Source of the DNA: Thalassobaculum_A sp040219615
GTDB taxonomy: Bacteria > Pseudomonadota > Alphaproteobacteria > Thalassobaculales > Thalassobaculaceae
Direction: 5' to 3'
Assembly: GCF_040219615.1 (NCBI RefSeq)
Contig: NZ_JAVJSE010000007.1
Location: forward strand, 1 to 64,000
Length of the DNA: 64,000 nucleotides
Notes under the pieces: generated by a model
What the model saw: only the letters and a program-made list of their open reading frames with translations
Database searches by the model: none
What the model was told of the DNA's origin: nothing
Shown: positions 1-7,221 of the stretch, one piece after another
Numbering within the stretch: position 1 is the first letter of the stretch
Layout of the letters: the number at the start of each line of letters is the position of its first letter
Made by a program: the position numbers and the translations under genes

Positions 1-246
<246 letters not shown>

Positions 247-249
247 GGA

Positions 250-460
250 TTGCCGGTCTCCGTTCGACGCCCGTCGCTTCGTGGATCACGGATCGCCGCT
301 GCCGCGGCGTCCGGGATGACGACGGGAGTGGGGTGGCCGATCTCGTTTCCCGGGGCCGTGTCTGCCCCGGCCGTGCCTGCGTCCGCGAGCGCGCGCTTGT
401 CATCCCGGCGGTCGGGTCTCTCCCCTTGGCCGCATCCGGGACCTATGCGGCGACGGGCCG
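250..460. repeat. Dispersed palindromic intergenic repeat, two units
   Basis: The gap between rpoD and the tRNA promoter is filled by two units of a repeat that recurs in this window at 23819, 53532 and 56612. The unit has a GCCCGTCGCTTCGTGGATC-type arm and a CCGGGATGACG-type arm that fold back on each other. The first unit lies at about 268-327. A second, inverted one lies at about 398-460 and starts with TGTCATCCCGG. Short reading frames across it share nothing between copies, so it is treated as non-coding. Confidence 0.6.
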
Positions 461-486
461 CCGGCTGGGTCATCTACCCTCTTGCG

Positions 487-515
487 TTGACACCGGCCGC
501 GCTTCCTCGATAACT
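487..515 (+). promoter_or_regulatory. Promoter of the tRNA gene
   Basis: A perfect -35 hexamer TTGACA lies at 487-492. A weak -10 (ATAACT, 510-515) follows after 17 bases. Transcription would start near 522, about 20 bases before the mature tRNA. The call rests on sequence match and position only. Confidence 0.5.
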
Positions 516-540
516 CGATGCGTCGCCGTCCACCGGCGCC

Positions 541-616
541 GGGCCCGTAGTTCAGCGGTCAGAACGCGCCGCTCATAACGGTGTTGTCGCAGGTTCGAAT
601 CCTGCCGGGCCCACCA
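541..616 (+). tRNA. tRNA with CAU anticodon, probably tRNA-Ile2; integration target
   Basis: The whole cloverleaf can be drawn. Acceptor 541-547 pairs with 606-612, the D stem is 550-553 with 562-565, and the anticodon stem is 567-571 with 579-583. The loop CTCATAA puts CAU at 574-576. The T stem is 589-593 with 601-605, and CCA is encoded at 614-616. There is no initiator-type GGG/CCC anticodon stem, so this is elongator Met or Ile2. C4-G69 and C5-G68 pairs, which the TilS lysidine synthetase uses to recognise tRNA-Ile2, are present, and the variable arm resembles Ile2; Ile2 is therefore preferred. The 3' 47 bases double as attL of the integrated element. Confidence 0.9.
570..616 (+). repeat. 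attL: 47-bp direct repeat inside the tRNA gene
   Basis: Bases 570-616 are identical to 16795-16841. They span from the anticodon stem through the encoded CCA. Identity stops at 569 on the left (C here, A at the right copy) and at 617 on the right (A here, C at the right copy). The full tRNA is kept at this end, so integration leaves a working gene. Confidence 0.93.
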
Positions 617-630
617 ATCTTTTCAGCTAC

Positions 631-684
631 TTAGGTGCGCGTTTGCTCGGCGAGTTCTGGTCTGTAAGTGCGCATTAAGTGCGC
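631..684 (+). promoter_or_regulatory. Integrase arm-type sites, left end
   Basis: Three related boxes follow attL: TTAGGTGCGC at 631-640, TAAGTGCGC at 665-673 and TTAAGTGCGC at 675-684. The last two are spaced 11 bp apart. The same pair with the same 11-bp step occurs at the other end of the element (16649 and 16660). This is the arrangement expected for arm sites bound by the N-terminal domain of a tyrosine integrase. Confidence 0.6.
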
Positions 685-769
685 TTGCGTGGGAAGAGCA
701 TCCGCGACATCCCCCGGTTCCCTCGCAGCTTCGAGTGAAAATGGAGGGGCATCCACGGTCTGAGACCTC

Positions 770-910
770 GCCGGGTCCATGTTCGGACGGTCCCCCCGGC
801 CCCTGGATTTCAGAGCGGCCCGCGACTTCAATTCGGACGTGGCAAAGTTTGGCTACCCAAGCGGTCTAGCCTCGCGGTCGGTCCATGCTCTGACGGTTCC
901 CCCCTGGGGG
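770..910. repeat. Boxes similar to the region upstream of the small terminase (left copies)
   Basis: This lies in a 620-base stretch without a gene (617-1237). GGTCCATG followed by GACGGTCCCCCC occurs at about 775-797, and a variant, GGTCCATG followed by GACGGTTCCCCCC, at about 880-904. The first box is followed 41 bases later by TTCAATTCGG (827-836). The same two boxes, 38 bases apart, lie directly in front of the small terminase gene (10138-10185). No coding potential is convincing here. The function is unknown; packaging or regulatory sites are possible. Confidence 0.5.
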
Positions 911-1189
911 GCATCGCAGGATGCGGCGGCACTCGACCGTCCGACCGTTCGTGCAGCGCTCTTGCGTTAATCGCCCCGAATTTTAGTTTCAGATGAAACT
1001 TTTTCTGTCGCCGATTAGCGTTGCCTGACTGCACGGACGGTCTAGCGCCCGAAGGTCGACGCGCTCGGAGATACCCGCCCCTATGCCCCCGCGCCCGAAT
1101 GCGGGCCGCTGGTGGCCAAGTCGGTCTCGTCGGTGTCCCGTCGGACCACCCGAGCGGTGGCGGCCTGTCAGGGAGTCCCGGACGCGGAA

Positions 1190-1213
1190 AGGGCGGCTCC
1201 GAAGAACCGCCCT
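1190..1213 (-). terminator. Rho-independent terminator of the left-end operon
   Basis: AGGGCGG (1190-1196) pairs with CCGCCCT (1207-1213). Read leftwards, the hairpin is followed by TTTCC. It sits 25 bases beyond the stop of the DUF3102 gene, so it should end the leftward transcript. Confidence 0.6.
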
Positions 1214-1237
1214 GCTTGTGTAGTGCTTGCCGGTGGA

Positions 1238-1912
1238 TCAGAACTCGACGGCCACCGGCTCGACGCCCTGCCGCGCGGACTCGGCCTGAAGGCGCCGCTT
1301 GAACTCGGCGCGGGCCTCGGGACCGGCGGCGTCCCATGCCGCCAGCATCTCGTCGAAGTCCGGGTCGGCAGGTCGCGGTGACGCGGCACGAGAGGGACGC
1401 CACGGCGTAATCCCCTGCTCCCGCAAGTAGGCTTCCATCCGCTCTGCGACGGCCTCGGATGCTCCGGGCGGTCCATCGCCCTCGGTTGCGATGCGCCACC
1501 ATTTGACTATGTCTCGGGCGCGTTCTGGCGGTTGGCCCGGTAGCAGGGTTTCAACGAAGAACTCGCCAAGTTCCACATTTGCCCGGCGTTGCTTGGCGGC
1601 CAGGGTGTCGTCGAGCGAGTCGAGCGCGCCCCGGAGCGTCAAATCGGCAACGGTTGCCGTTTTGCCCCGGAGCTTCTCTTCGTTCCTCGCTACCTGCATG
1701 TAGAGCCGGGCGGTGCGGTCGGAGATGGTGCAGTGCTCGGCGAGCCATGGCCCCCACTGCCCATGCTTCACGGCGGCCTTCGCCTCCAGTAGCAGCTTGC
1801 CCGCCTCGATGGCGTGCTCCACTCCCTGCTTTTGCGCGGCCTCGACGGCGGCGTGAGCCGCGTTGATCTTCGACGCCAGCATGGGCAGGCGATTGTCTCC
1901 AGCCTTCGTCAT
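1238..1912 (-). CDS. DUF3102-domain protein (224 aa)
   Basis: The N-terminal third (about residues 10-75) matches the DUF3102 pattern: INAAHAAVEAA, then AIEAGKLLLEAK, HGQWGPWL and SDRTARLYMQ. Such proteins are common in alphaproteobacterial prophages and plasmids and have been suggested to act in partitioning or DNA binding, but no activity is established. The rest is charged and acidic. The ATG at 1912 is chosen because it overlaps the stop of the upstream HTH gene as ATGA, which implies translational coupling. It is the last gene of the leftward operon at the left end of the element, before the terminator at 1190. Longer upstream frames are arginine-rich read-through and were not used. Confidence 0.65.
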   Translation of the reverse strand: MTKAGDNRLPMLASKINAAHAAVEAAQKQGVEHAIEAGKLLLEAKAAVKHGQWGPWLAEHCTISDRTARLYMQVARNEEKLRGKTATVADLTLRGALDSLDDTLAAKQRRANVELGEFFVETLLPGQPPERARDIVKWWRIATEGDGPPGASEAVAERMEAYLREQGITPWRPSRAASPRPADPDFDEMLAAWDAAGPEARAEFKRRLQAESARQGVEPVAVEF

Positions 1913-2160
1913 GTCACGTTCTCCCGCATCCGAACGCCAACCCCGCCGGGTCGGTTCACACCGTCTTCGATGAACACCACGCCTCCCGTCTCCAGGGCGG
2001 CCTTGACCGCTACCAGCGTCGAGGCGCGCACAGGTGGCGGCCCGTCGTGCTGCTCGGCACGGGAGATCGAGGCGTAGTGGACGCCGCTGGCCTCCGCGAG
2101 ACGCTCGGATGTCCACCCGAGTAGACCGCGGGCGGCCCGGATTTGAGAACCTGTCAGCAT
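1909..2160 (-). CDS. XRE-type helix-turn-helix regulator (83 aa)
   Basis: This is a short DNA-binding protein of the type that begins QIRAARGLLGW, a typical alphaproteobacterial phage or plasmid XRE repressor. The HTH spans about residues 14-40 (LAEASGVHYASISRAE). The C-terminus (AALETGGVVFIEDG, then GGVGVRMRE) is the usual tail of this family. It is a paralogue of the regulator at 3175, which shares the QIRAARGL start, the LAEASG core and a GAGVRL-like tail. A GGAGG ribosome site precedes the ATG and a TATGAT-like -10 lies upstream. It is co-transcribed with the DUF3102 gene. A role in lysogeny or excision control is inferred. Confidence 0.75.
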   Translation of the reverse strand: MLTGSQIRAARGLLGWTSERLAEASGVHYASISRAEQHDGPPPVRASTLVAVKAALETGGVVFIEDGVNRPGGVGVRMRENVT

Positions 2161-2239
2161 ATAGAGCCTCCGTCGTTTCCGTGACTATACATATCATAAA
2201 AGCATCGAACCGCCAATATAACGCTACCCTTCATAGCGA

Positions 2240-2266
2240 ACGCCCCCGGCGGTGAACCGGGGGCGT
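2240..2266 (-). terminator. Strong hairpin after the 164-aa gene
   Basis: ACGCCCCCGG (2240-2249) pairs perfectly with CCGGGGGCGT (2257-2266) around a 7-base loop. It lies just past the stop of the leftward gene ending at 2287 and before the promoter of the XRE gene at 2160. No U-run follows in either direction, so its efficiency as an intrinsic terminator is uncertain. Confidence 0.55.
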
Positions 2267-2286
2267 CTGTCGTCGTGCTGGTGGCG

Positions 2287-2781
2287 TCAGGCGGTCGCCG
2301 TCACCTTGAACAGATCGCGCAGCCCGGCGGCGCCGACGACTTCGAGCGGCAGATCATCCCGCATAGACCGGGCGATCTCGTCGTCATCCCACTGCAACCG
2401 GGCCTTGGCGAGCGCGCCCCGGAAGGTCAGGGCCTCGGTCTTGGCGATCTTGGCCAGCAGCCGGTGAGACCGCTCGACGTGCTCGGCGTGATCTGGTGTG
2501 CCGTCCGTCTCGGCGACACGTTCGTTGACGGTGCGCCACATGCTGATGAGGCTCAGCAGGTCGTCGTCGGGGGAAGGCTCCGGGTCGTCCGGAACGCCGC
2601 AATGAAGGTGCCGGGCGATGTCGTCTATCTCGGTTGCGATCTCCCCGACTTTCTCGACCAGGAACGCCATGGAGCGGCGGGTCGCGTCATCGTCGAGACC
2701 GTCGACGGCAAGCTGAATGGCGCCGAGGGCGTCGAGCAGCAGCATCGAAGAATCGGAAAGGCGCATGGTTTGCTGGGTCAT
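2287..2781 (-). CDS. Hypothetical element protein (164 aa)
   Basis: No family is recognised. The protein is acidic and mostly helical, with a Leu- and Asp-rich N-terminus (DSSMLLLDALGAIQLAVDGLDDD) and a C-terminus ending VVGAAGLRDLFKVTATA. The ATG at 2781 overlaps the end of the upstream 99-aa gene (stop at 2778) in an ATGA junction, so the two are translated together. It lies in the early or regulatory left arm, reading away from the XRE regulator at 3175, the position where phage-like elements keep small host-takeover or anti-repressor genes. That role is positional inference only. Confidence 0.6.
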   Translation of the reverse strand: MTQQTMRLSDSSMLLLDALGAIQLAVDGLDDDATRRSMAFLVEKVGEIATEIDDIARHLHCGVPDDPEPSPDDDLLSLISMWRTVNERVAETDGTPDHAEHVERSHRLLAKIAKTEALTFRGALAKARLQWDDDEIARSMRDDLPLEVVGAAGLRDLFKVTATA

Positions 2782-3077
2782 TGCGCGCCCTCCCTCAGCA
2801 CGGCCAGCCGTTCGGCATAGGTCGCCGCCAGCATCAGGATCGCGGCGGTCGTGCCGTCGTGGTTGAAGTCGCGGACCAGCGCGCGGGTGGCGTCCGCTTG
2901 GATGCGAAGAGCCGCCGGGTCGTCGGTCGGCAGGGTGAACAGTACGTCTTGCAGCGCGCGGACCCGGTTGCCCAGCACGTCGGCCGGATCGTCGGTCTTG
3001 GTGTCGAGCGAGGCGGTCGTCTCGGCGTACAGTACCGCCAGCACGGCGGCAGGATCGGGCTTCAGGGTGGTTGGCAT
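2778..3077 (-). CDS. Hypothetical element protein (99 aa)
   Basis: This is a small acidic protein of unknown family, predicted mainly alpha-helical (AAVLAVLYAETTASL near the start and AAILMLAATYAERLAVL near the end). It is the first gene of a two-gene leftward operon whose promoter must lie in the AT-rich 3085-3175 region. That region also holds the operator-like repeats of the divergent XRE gene, so both directions are probably controlled there. A purine-rich GGGAGA lies a few bases upstream of the ATG at 3077. No function is proposed. Confidence 0.6.
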   Translation of the reverse strand: MPTTLKPDPAAVLAVLYAETTASLDTKTDDPADVLGNRVRALQDVLFTLPTDDPAALRIQADATRALVRDFNHDGTTAAILMLAATYAERLAVLREGAQ

Positions 3078-3104
3078 TACAGTCTCCCTTTCGTGTCTGT
3101 CGTG

Positions 3105-3181
3105 ACACTTTCGGGATAATGTTATATCCTGAATGTATCGTCAAACTAATTGGATCACACAGGATACTTTCGGGATGATAT
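3105..3181. promoter_or_regulatory. Operator cluster between divergent regulator and early genes
   Basis: TTCGGGATA (3110-3118) and TATCCTGAA (3125-3133) form an inverted repeat with a 6-base spacer. A second direct copy, CTTTCGGGAT (3167-3176), overlaps the ATG of the regulator at 3175, and a half site AGGATA lies at 3161-3166. Two similar boxes straddle the AT-rich promoter region, and the last one covers the start codon. This is the layout of an autoregulated phage-type repressor switch. Confidence 0.6.
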
Positions 3182-3411
3182 CAGCCGCCCAGATCCGCGC
3201 CGCTCGCGGCCTAATCGAATGGAGCCAAGCGACGCTCGCGGAGGCGTCCGGCCTGTCACTGCCGACCATCAAGAGGATGGAGGGCAAGATTGGGCCGGGG
3301 CGTAGCTCAGCCGAGAATGTGTCGGCAGTAGTCCGCGCCCTCGAATCTGCGGGCGTCGAGTTCATCCCGGAGAACGGCGGCGGTGCGGGTGTCAGGCTGC
3401 GGACGCCGTAG
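3175..3411 (+). CDS. XRE-type helix-turn-helix regulator (78 aa)
   Basis: This is the only rightward gene in the element. It begins MISAAQIRAARGLIEWS, the standard start of this small XRE family. An in-frame ATG at 3133 would add 14 residues of no family character, so 3175 is preferred. The HTH covers about residues 15-42 (QATLAEASGLSLPTIKRMEG), and the tail GVEFIPENGGGAGVRL is typical. It faces the leftward early operon across operator-like repeats, as a CI-like repressor would. Its 3' end meets the tail operon end at 3415 with three bases between. A lysogeny repressor role is inferred from placement. Confidence 0.75.
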   Translation: MISAAQIRAARGLIEWSQATLAEASGLSLPTIKRMEGKIGPGRSSAENVSAVVRALESAGVEFIPENGGGAGVRLRTP

Positions 3412-3414
3412 CAA

Positions 3415-5076
3415 CTACGCCGCGATGCCGCCCCAAAGGGTCAACACCGACCGGTCACTGGCGTAGGCGTCTTCGCTCTGCACCATCGTAAAGTGCAAGC
3501 CCGCATCCATCCCGTGATACGGCACGGTCACCTTGACGTGCCCGCCTGCCGGTAGAGCCGCCGCCACGTTCGGGCGCACCGGAACGCGAATGCAGAACGT
3601 CTCCGTCTTCAGCATCGCCAGAAGCCGCGCGGCCTCGTCGTCGGTGTCGCCGAGCCCTTCCAAGTGGGTGTTGTGCTGGAACGGTGCGCTCTGCGGATGC
3701 AGGTCGAGAGTGTCCTGATCCAGCCCGTTCGAGGGCGTGCCGAGCCGGAATTCCTGAGCATAGTAGGCGCGATCAACCGCCGCGACGTTCGGGTCAAGCT
3801 GTCCGCCCTTTAGGACGGTGTAATTGCGCTGATAGCCAAGTTGCACGCGCCCGACCGGGATCGATCCGAGAATGCCGAACTCAATGACCTGGATTGCGTC
3901 AGGGTCTTCCCCGCCGAGGATGTTCGAGACGGTCAACTCCAAGTCAGGGGTCGCCGTGGCGTCCGGCAGTTCAAGGCGCCCGCAGGTGAATCGATCAGAC
4001 CGGTCGATTCCCCACCATGCGCCGATGGAGCCGAATGCGTCGTCGAAGACCTGGGAGATTGTCACTTCCTCGGTGTAGGCAAGCCCGACATTGATCGATG
4101 TCAGGGCCTCCAGGGCGTCGAGGGCGTCGGTGTCAACGTCGGTGCTCCCGGACGTGATGTCGTAGCCGAGACGGTGCTCCAGGAGGCTGTAGGCAATGCT
4201 GACGGCGGTAACCGTGAACGCAAAGCCGCCAGTCGTCCCGTCGAATGTGCACGTCACGGCAAAGGACGGGAGGGTGCCCAGCTTGATGTATGCGCCGCCG
4301 TCCGGGTCGTTCCCGAATCCAACGGTGTCGCTGCCGAGGAAGTAGTCGAACGTCGACGCGGTTGTGGTCGCGGCTGCCAAGGCTGCGAACGATGCGTAGT
4401 CGGTTCCCTCCGTTATGGCGTCGCCGCCGTCAGTGACCTCCGAAATTCCGTCGATAAGAGTGTCGGCCAACTGGTAGATCAGCAGCCCGCTCGCGACCAA
4501 GGGCGGCGATAGATCGTTGATCTCGCCCCAGCAGCGCGGCCTGGGCCGGCCGGCGAGGTTCGCATCTCCCTCGTAGCCGGTCGTCCCGCCGGTCCCGGCG
4601 AACTTGTCCGGCTGTAGCTGTACGCGCTCGAATTGACCCGACCGGTCGACGAAGTCCACGACGACGGTTGACCCGACCAGCGGGAACCGCACCCGCGCCT
4701 TGAGCACCGTCGTAAGCGTACCCGTCTTCAACGCCCCGCTGCTGTCCAGTTCGCCCCGCATGATCTTCGCGGTTCGCCCATCGAAAGCGTAGTCGCGCAG
4801 GATGTTCAGGCCGCCGTCGAGGTTCGCCGCCCGGATCGTGCCTTTCGTGGAGTCGGCCTTGCCGAACAGGTTGACCCGGCCGACGATGGACTGTCGCCAG
4901 GAACCCGGATCGATCACGCGCGGCGCATAGTACGGCTCATCGGCCGACAGCCCCGTGTCGGCGGTGCGCTTCAGGTAGCCGCCGCGATCCTTGGAGGACC
5001 AGCCGAACACCCTGGACGTGGTGCCATCCGACTTCAGGACACCGGTCAACTCGACGAAATAGACGACGGTGCTCAT
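3415..5076 (-). CDS. Phage tail protein, putative tail hub or tip (553 aa)
   Basis: The protein is long, beta-rich and low in Lys, Cys and Met, like a virion structural protein. The first 200 residues follow a pattern I associate with tail hub or tip proteins of alphaproteobacterial and transposable siphophages: an imperfect repeat of short strands, a segment ILRDYAFDGRTAKIMRG (about 92-108), then GDANLAGRPRPRCWGEINDLSPP (quoted in parts: DANLAGRPRPRCWG and DLSPPLV). The middle (about 210-310) is Thr/Asp/Gly-rich. It is the last gene of the tail operon, with the typical distal position downstream of the tape measure. Only three bases separate it from the preceding chaperone-like gene. A tail fibre or receptor-binding role cannot be excluded. 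Confidence 0.6.
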   Translation of the reverse strand: MSTVVYFVELTGVLKSDGTTSRVFGWSSKDRGGYLKRTADTGLSADEPYYAPRVIDPGSWRQSIVGRVNLFGKADSTKGTIRAANLDGGLNILRDYAFDGRTAKIMRGELDSSGALKTGTLTTVLKARVRFPLVGSTVVVDFVDRSGQFERVQLQPDKFAGTGGTTGYEGDANLAGRPRPRCWGEINDLSPPLVASGLLIYQLADTLIDGISEVTDGGDAITEGTDYASFAALAAATTTASTFDYFLGSDTVGFGNDPDGGAYIKLGTLPSFAVTCTFDGTTGGFAFTVTAVSIAYSLLEHRLGYDITSGSTDVDTDALDALEALTSINVGLAYTEEVTISQVFDDAFGSIGAWWGIDRSDRFTCGRLELPDATATPDLELTVSNILGGEDPDAIQVIEFGILGSIPVGRVQLGYQRNYTVLKGGQLDPNVAAVDRAYYAQEFRLGTPSNGLDQDTLDLHPQSAPFQHNTHLEGLGDTDDEAARLLAMLKTETFCIRVPVRPNVAAALPAGGHVKVTVPYHGMDAGLHFTMVQSEDAYASDRSVLTLWGGIAA

Positions 5077-5079
5077 GGA

Positions 5080-5472
5080 TCAGCCCGCCTTGGGCTTCAC
5101 CTGCGAGCCGCCGTTCATCAGGTCGGACAGGTAACCGACCACGGCGACCGCAACGTCGGTCAGGTCGGCGGCGCAGACTTGGGCGGCGGTGCGCTCCAGT
5201 TCTTTGCCGGTGGCGGTCGGTCTGCCGAGCCCCAGGTGGACGACGGCGGCGAGGGCGTTGACATCGAACTGGCGGGCGCGATCCAGGGCCGGGACCAGCC
5301 CGCCGAACGCGGTGCTGATTCCCATCATGGCCTTCGCGGACGGCACCAGCGTCTCGACCTTCCCGGCGAGGGTGACGGCGTGCGCGGCGGGCGCGGCGGC
5401 AGTGGTGGATTTCTTCGGGGGCATGATGGCAGGCTCCGGGTGGTTGTCAGGCGCATTCAGTTCGTCGTTCAC
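5080..5472 (-). CDS. Likely tail assembly chaperone, GTA gp10-like (130 aa)
   Basis: After a Pro/Ala-rich N-terminus, residues about 30-125 show the layout of the small tail proteins called GTA gp10 or tail assembly chaperones: a short strand pair (VTLAGKVETLVPSAKAM), a helix with FGGL, a segment with LAAVVHLGLGR, and a C-terminal helix ending YLSDLMNGG. In siphophages and gene transfer agents such proteins coat the tape measure before tail tube assembly. Here the gene lies after the tape measure rather than before it, which is unusual. Its start overlaps the preceding stop (5469) as ATGA. Confidence in the family is moderate and rests on pattern only. Confidence 0.5.
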   Translation of the reverse strand: MNDELNAPDNHPEPAIMPPKKSTTAAAPAAHAVTLAGKVETLVPSAKAMMGISTAFGGLVPALDRARQFDVNALAAVVHLGLGRPTATGKELERTAAQVCAADLTDVAVAVVGYLSDLMNGGSQVKPKAG

Positions 5473-5996
5473 ACTGACGGTGCGGGAAACGACAGGATGT
5501 CCCCCGATGCCGCCGCCTCAGCATCGGGAATCTGGGCCGCGATCTCGTCGCGGATGTCCTCGGCCCGGAGCGTGATTGCAGCGTCGCCGTAGCGGTTCGC
5601 CAGCAGCGCCATCAGGATGGCGTGGTGATGGACGGACAGGAGGAATAGCCAATGCGACTTTGCCTCCGGGACACCCTCGGCCGCGTGTAGCTGCGCCGAT
5701 TGGGTAGCGGTTTTGGACAGCCCCAGCGTCGGCGGCATCGCCGGGTCGGCGTCGTCGGCCACGCCCTCTGAAGCCATCGCGGCACGGGCGGCCAGGACAG
5801 CCCGGAACCGTTGTTTCTGGCCCGCAGCTTCCCACGCCATGTGCAGCCAAGCGCCGACGGCATCGCCGGCCATGCGCCTCGACAGCAGTGCGCGGCGGCG
5901 GCGCGGGAAGTCGGGCGCGGTTGCCTCGGCGACCGTCAGCAGGGTTGCCAGCAATCGGTCCAATAGCTCGGCGCGGTGAGTGAGCATGTCGGCCAT
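5469..5996 (-). CDS. Hypothetical tail-operon protein (175 aa)
   Basis: This is a helical protein of unknown family within the tail operon. It starts MADMLTHRAELLDRLLATLLTVAEA and contains an Arg-rich stretch FPRRRRALLSRR (about 29-41) and a HHHAILMALLANRYGDA segment (about 127-143). The ATG shares one base with the stop of the upstream gene (TGATG at 5998-5994), and its own stop overlaps the next start, so it is tightly coupled on both sides. With the neighbouring 174-aa gene it may be a tail minor protein or morphogenesis factor. Nothing in the sequence fixes a role. Confidence 0.6.
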   Translation of the reverse strand: MADMLTHRAELLDRLLATLLTVAEATAPDFPRRRRALLSRRMAGDAVGAWLHMAWEAAGQKQRFRAVLAARAAMASEGVADDADPAMPPTLGLSKTATQSAQLHAAEGVPEAKSHWLFLLSVHHHAILMALLANRYGDAAITLRAEDIRDEIAAQIPDAEAAASGDILSFPAPSV

Positions 5997-6520
5997 CAGG
6001 TGGGTGCTCCCGTAGCGAGGAATTCCATGCCCGGAATGTCGACGGTGACAGTGTTCGCCGCCGCCGGGTCGTGGTCTTCGGCGGCATCCGAGGCCGCCGT
6101 GAGCACGATGATCATTGCCGACCGCAGGACCCTGTCGGTTTCGTTCCGGTCGCGTTCGCCCGCGTAGAACCGCCGATGAAGCTCCCGGCAGAACTTGGGA
6201 CAGGCACGCGGTTCGAAGGCGCGGGCAACGTCTCCCCGGACGGCCGCTTGCAGTGCCGCGCGGACAAACTGCATATGCCGGGTCTCGGCGAGTCGGGCGC
6301 GTTGAAGTGCCGCGCGGGCATGGTCGACGGTCGGCAGCGCAACCGCGTCGCCCAGCAGGTCGCGGGCATAGGCGCGATACAAACGCGCCGCCAGATCGTA
6401 TGCCTCGGCATAGGGCGCATCGGCCGGGAACTCGCGGCGAGCCATCGCCTCGGCGATTTCGTTACCGATCCTTTTGAGCCGCCCGACCACGCGGTTGCGC
6501 TCTGCGATGGTCCCCGTCAT
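5996..6520 (-). CDS. Hypothetical tail-operon protein (174 aa)
   Basis: No family is recognised. The N-terminal half is basic and helical (AERNRVVGRLKRIGNEIAEAM, then AYDLAARLYRAYARDLLG). The C-terminal part holds two Cys (ACPKFCRELHRRFY, about 117-130) and an acidic, hydrophobic end. The ATG at 6520 overlaps the stop of the preceding gene (6517) as ATGA. It lies between the Ntn-like gene and the 175-aa gene in the uninterrupted coupled series. A structural or assembly role in the tail is a guess from position. Confidence 0.6.
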   Translation of the reverse strand: MTGTIAERNRVVGRLKRIGNEIAEAMARREFPADAPYAEAYDLAARLYRAYARDLLGDAVALPTVDHARAALQRARLAETRHMQFVRAALQAAVRGDVARAFEPRACPKFCRELHRRFYAGERDRNETDRVLRSAMIIVLTAASDAAEDHDPAAANTVTVDIPGMEFLATGAPT

Positions 6521-7221
6521 GCCGCCACCCGGGCGAGCTCGGTTTCGAGACGCGACCACGCCGAACTATCGGTCGCATTCGCGAAGGTCCCGATGTGGAT
6601 CGATCGAATCTCCCGCTCCGTCAGGACCGACAGCAGCATGTCGCCGCCAAGGTGCGGGCCGTCGCCCTCGCAGTACATGCCGTCGTGCTGGCACTCGTAG
6701 GCTTCGCGGAACGCAGCGACGAAATCGGCCGGGATCGATACCGCGCCCGTGGTTCCTTTGCGCCCCCACAGGCTAGGAATGCAGATCAGCCGGTCATCCG
6801 GGATCGGCCGCGCTCCCGCGTCGGGCGCGTCCAGGTCGATCAGATAGCCGGTCACCCGCTCCCGGCGACGGGACCAGCCGGCGAGATAGGCTTCGCCCAG
6901 CGTCTCGGACCCGGTGAACTCGACACCGTGGAATCGGAAGACAGATTCGACGCGCTCGATTGCCTCGCGGGCGATTGCCTCCCCATGTTCGGCGAAGTCG
7001 TCGATATCGCCGCTCCGGGTGCCGTCCGAGCCGCTGTTGAGGGCGTGGTGCATACACTCGGCGGCGGCGCGCAGTCCGGTGAATCCGAACAGCACCCTGG
7101 CGTGCGGGAGGCTGTAGGACTTGGACATATAGACCGCGCCGTCGCCTTCGGTGCCGCTGATCAGCGTGTCGCTCGCCATCGCGGCGAACTTCGAAGTCAC
7201 GTAGAGGCATGTCGTCGTCAT
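6517..7221 (-). CDS. Possible Ntn-hydrolase-fold protein in tail operon (234 aa)
   Basis: The start MTTTCLYVTSKFAAMASDTLIS resembles the opening of HslV and proteasome beta subunits. Those have a Thr just after the initiator Met, a strand, then an A-x-D-T motif (here MASDT at about 15-19). They are threonine proteases activated by Met removal. The following GAVYMSKSYSLPHARVLFGFTGLRAAAECM also fits the K..KI/F.ltd...g.aG pattern. The C-terminal part has a Cys-containing loop (YECQHDGMYCEG). A protease or maturation role for tail proteins is possible. The match is by eye and no catalytic residue is proven. The ATG at 7221 overlaps the tape-measure stop (ATGA); longer upstream frames are rejected. 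Confidence 0.45.
   Translation of the reverse strand: MTTTCLYVTSKFAAMASDTLISGTEGDGAVYMSKSYSLPHARVLFGFTGLRAAAECMHHALNSGSDGTRSGDIDDFAEHGEAIAREAIERVESVFRFHGVEFTGSETLGEAYLAGWSRRRERVTGYLIDLDAPDAGARPIPDDRLICIPSLWGRKGTTGAVSIPADFVAAFREAYECQHDGMYCEGDGPHLGGDMLLSVLTEREIRSIHIGTFANATDSSAWSRLETELARVAA

Noticed and set aside
828..1502. Several frames of 60-220 residues at the left end of the element
   Set aside because: They overlap the box repeats, the terminator and the DUF3102 gene, have no ribosome sites and look random.
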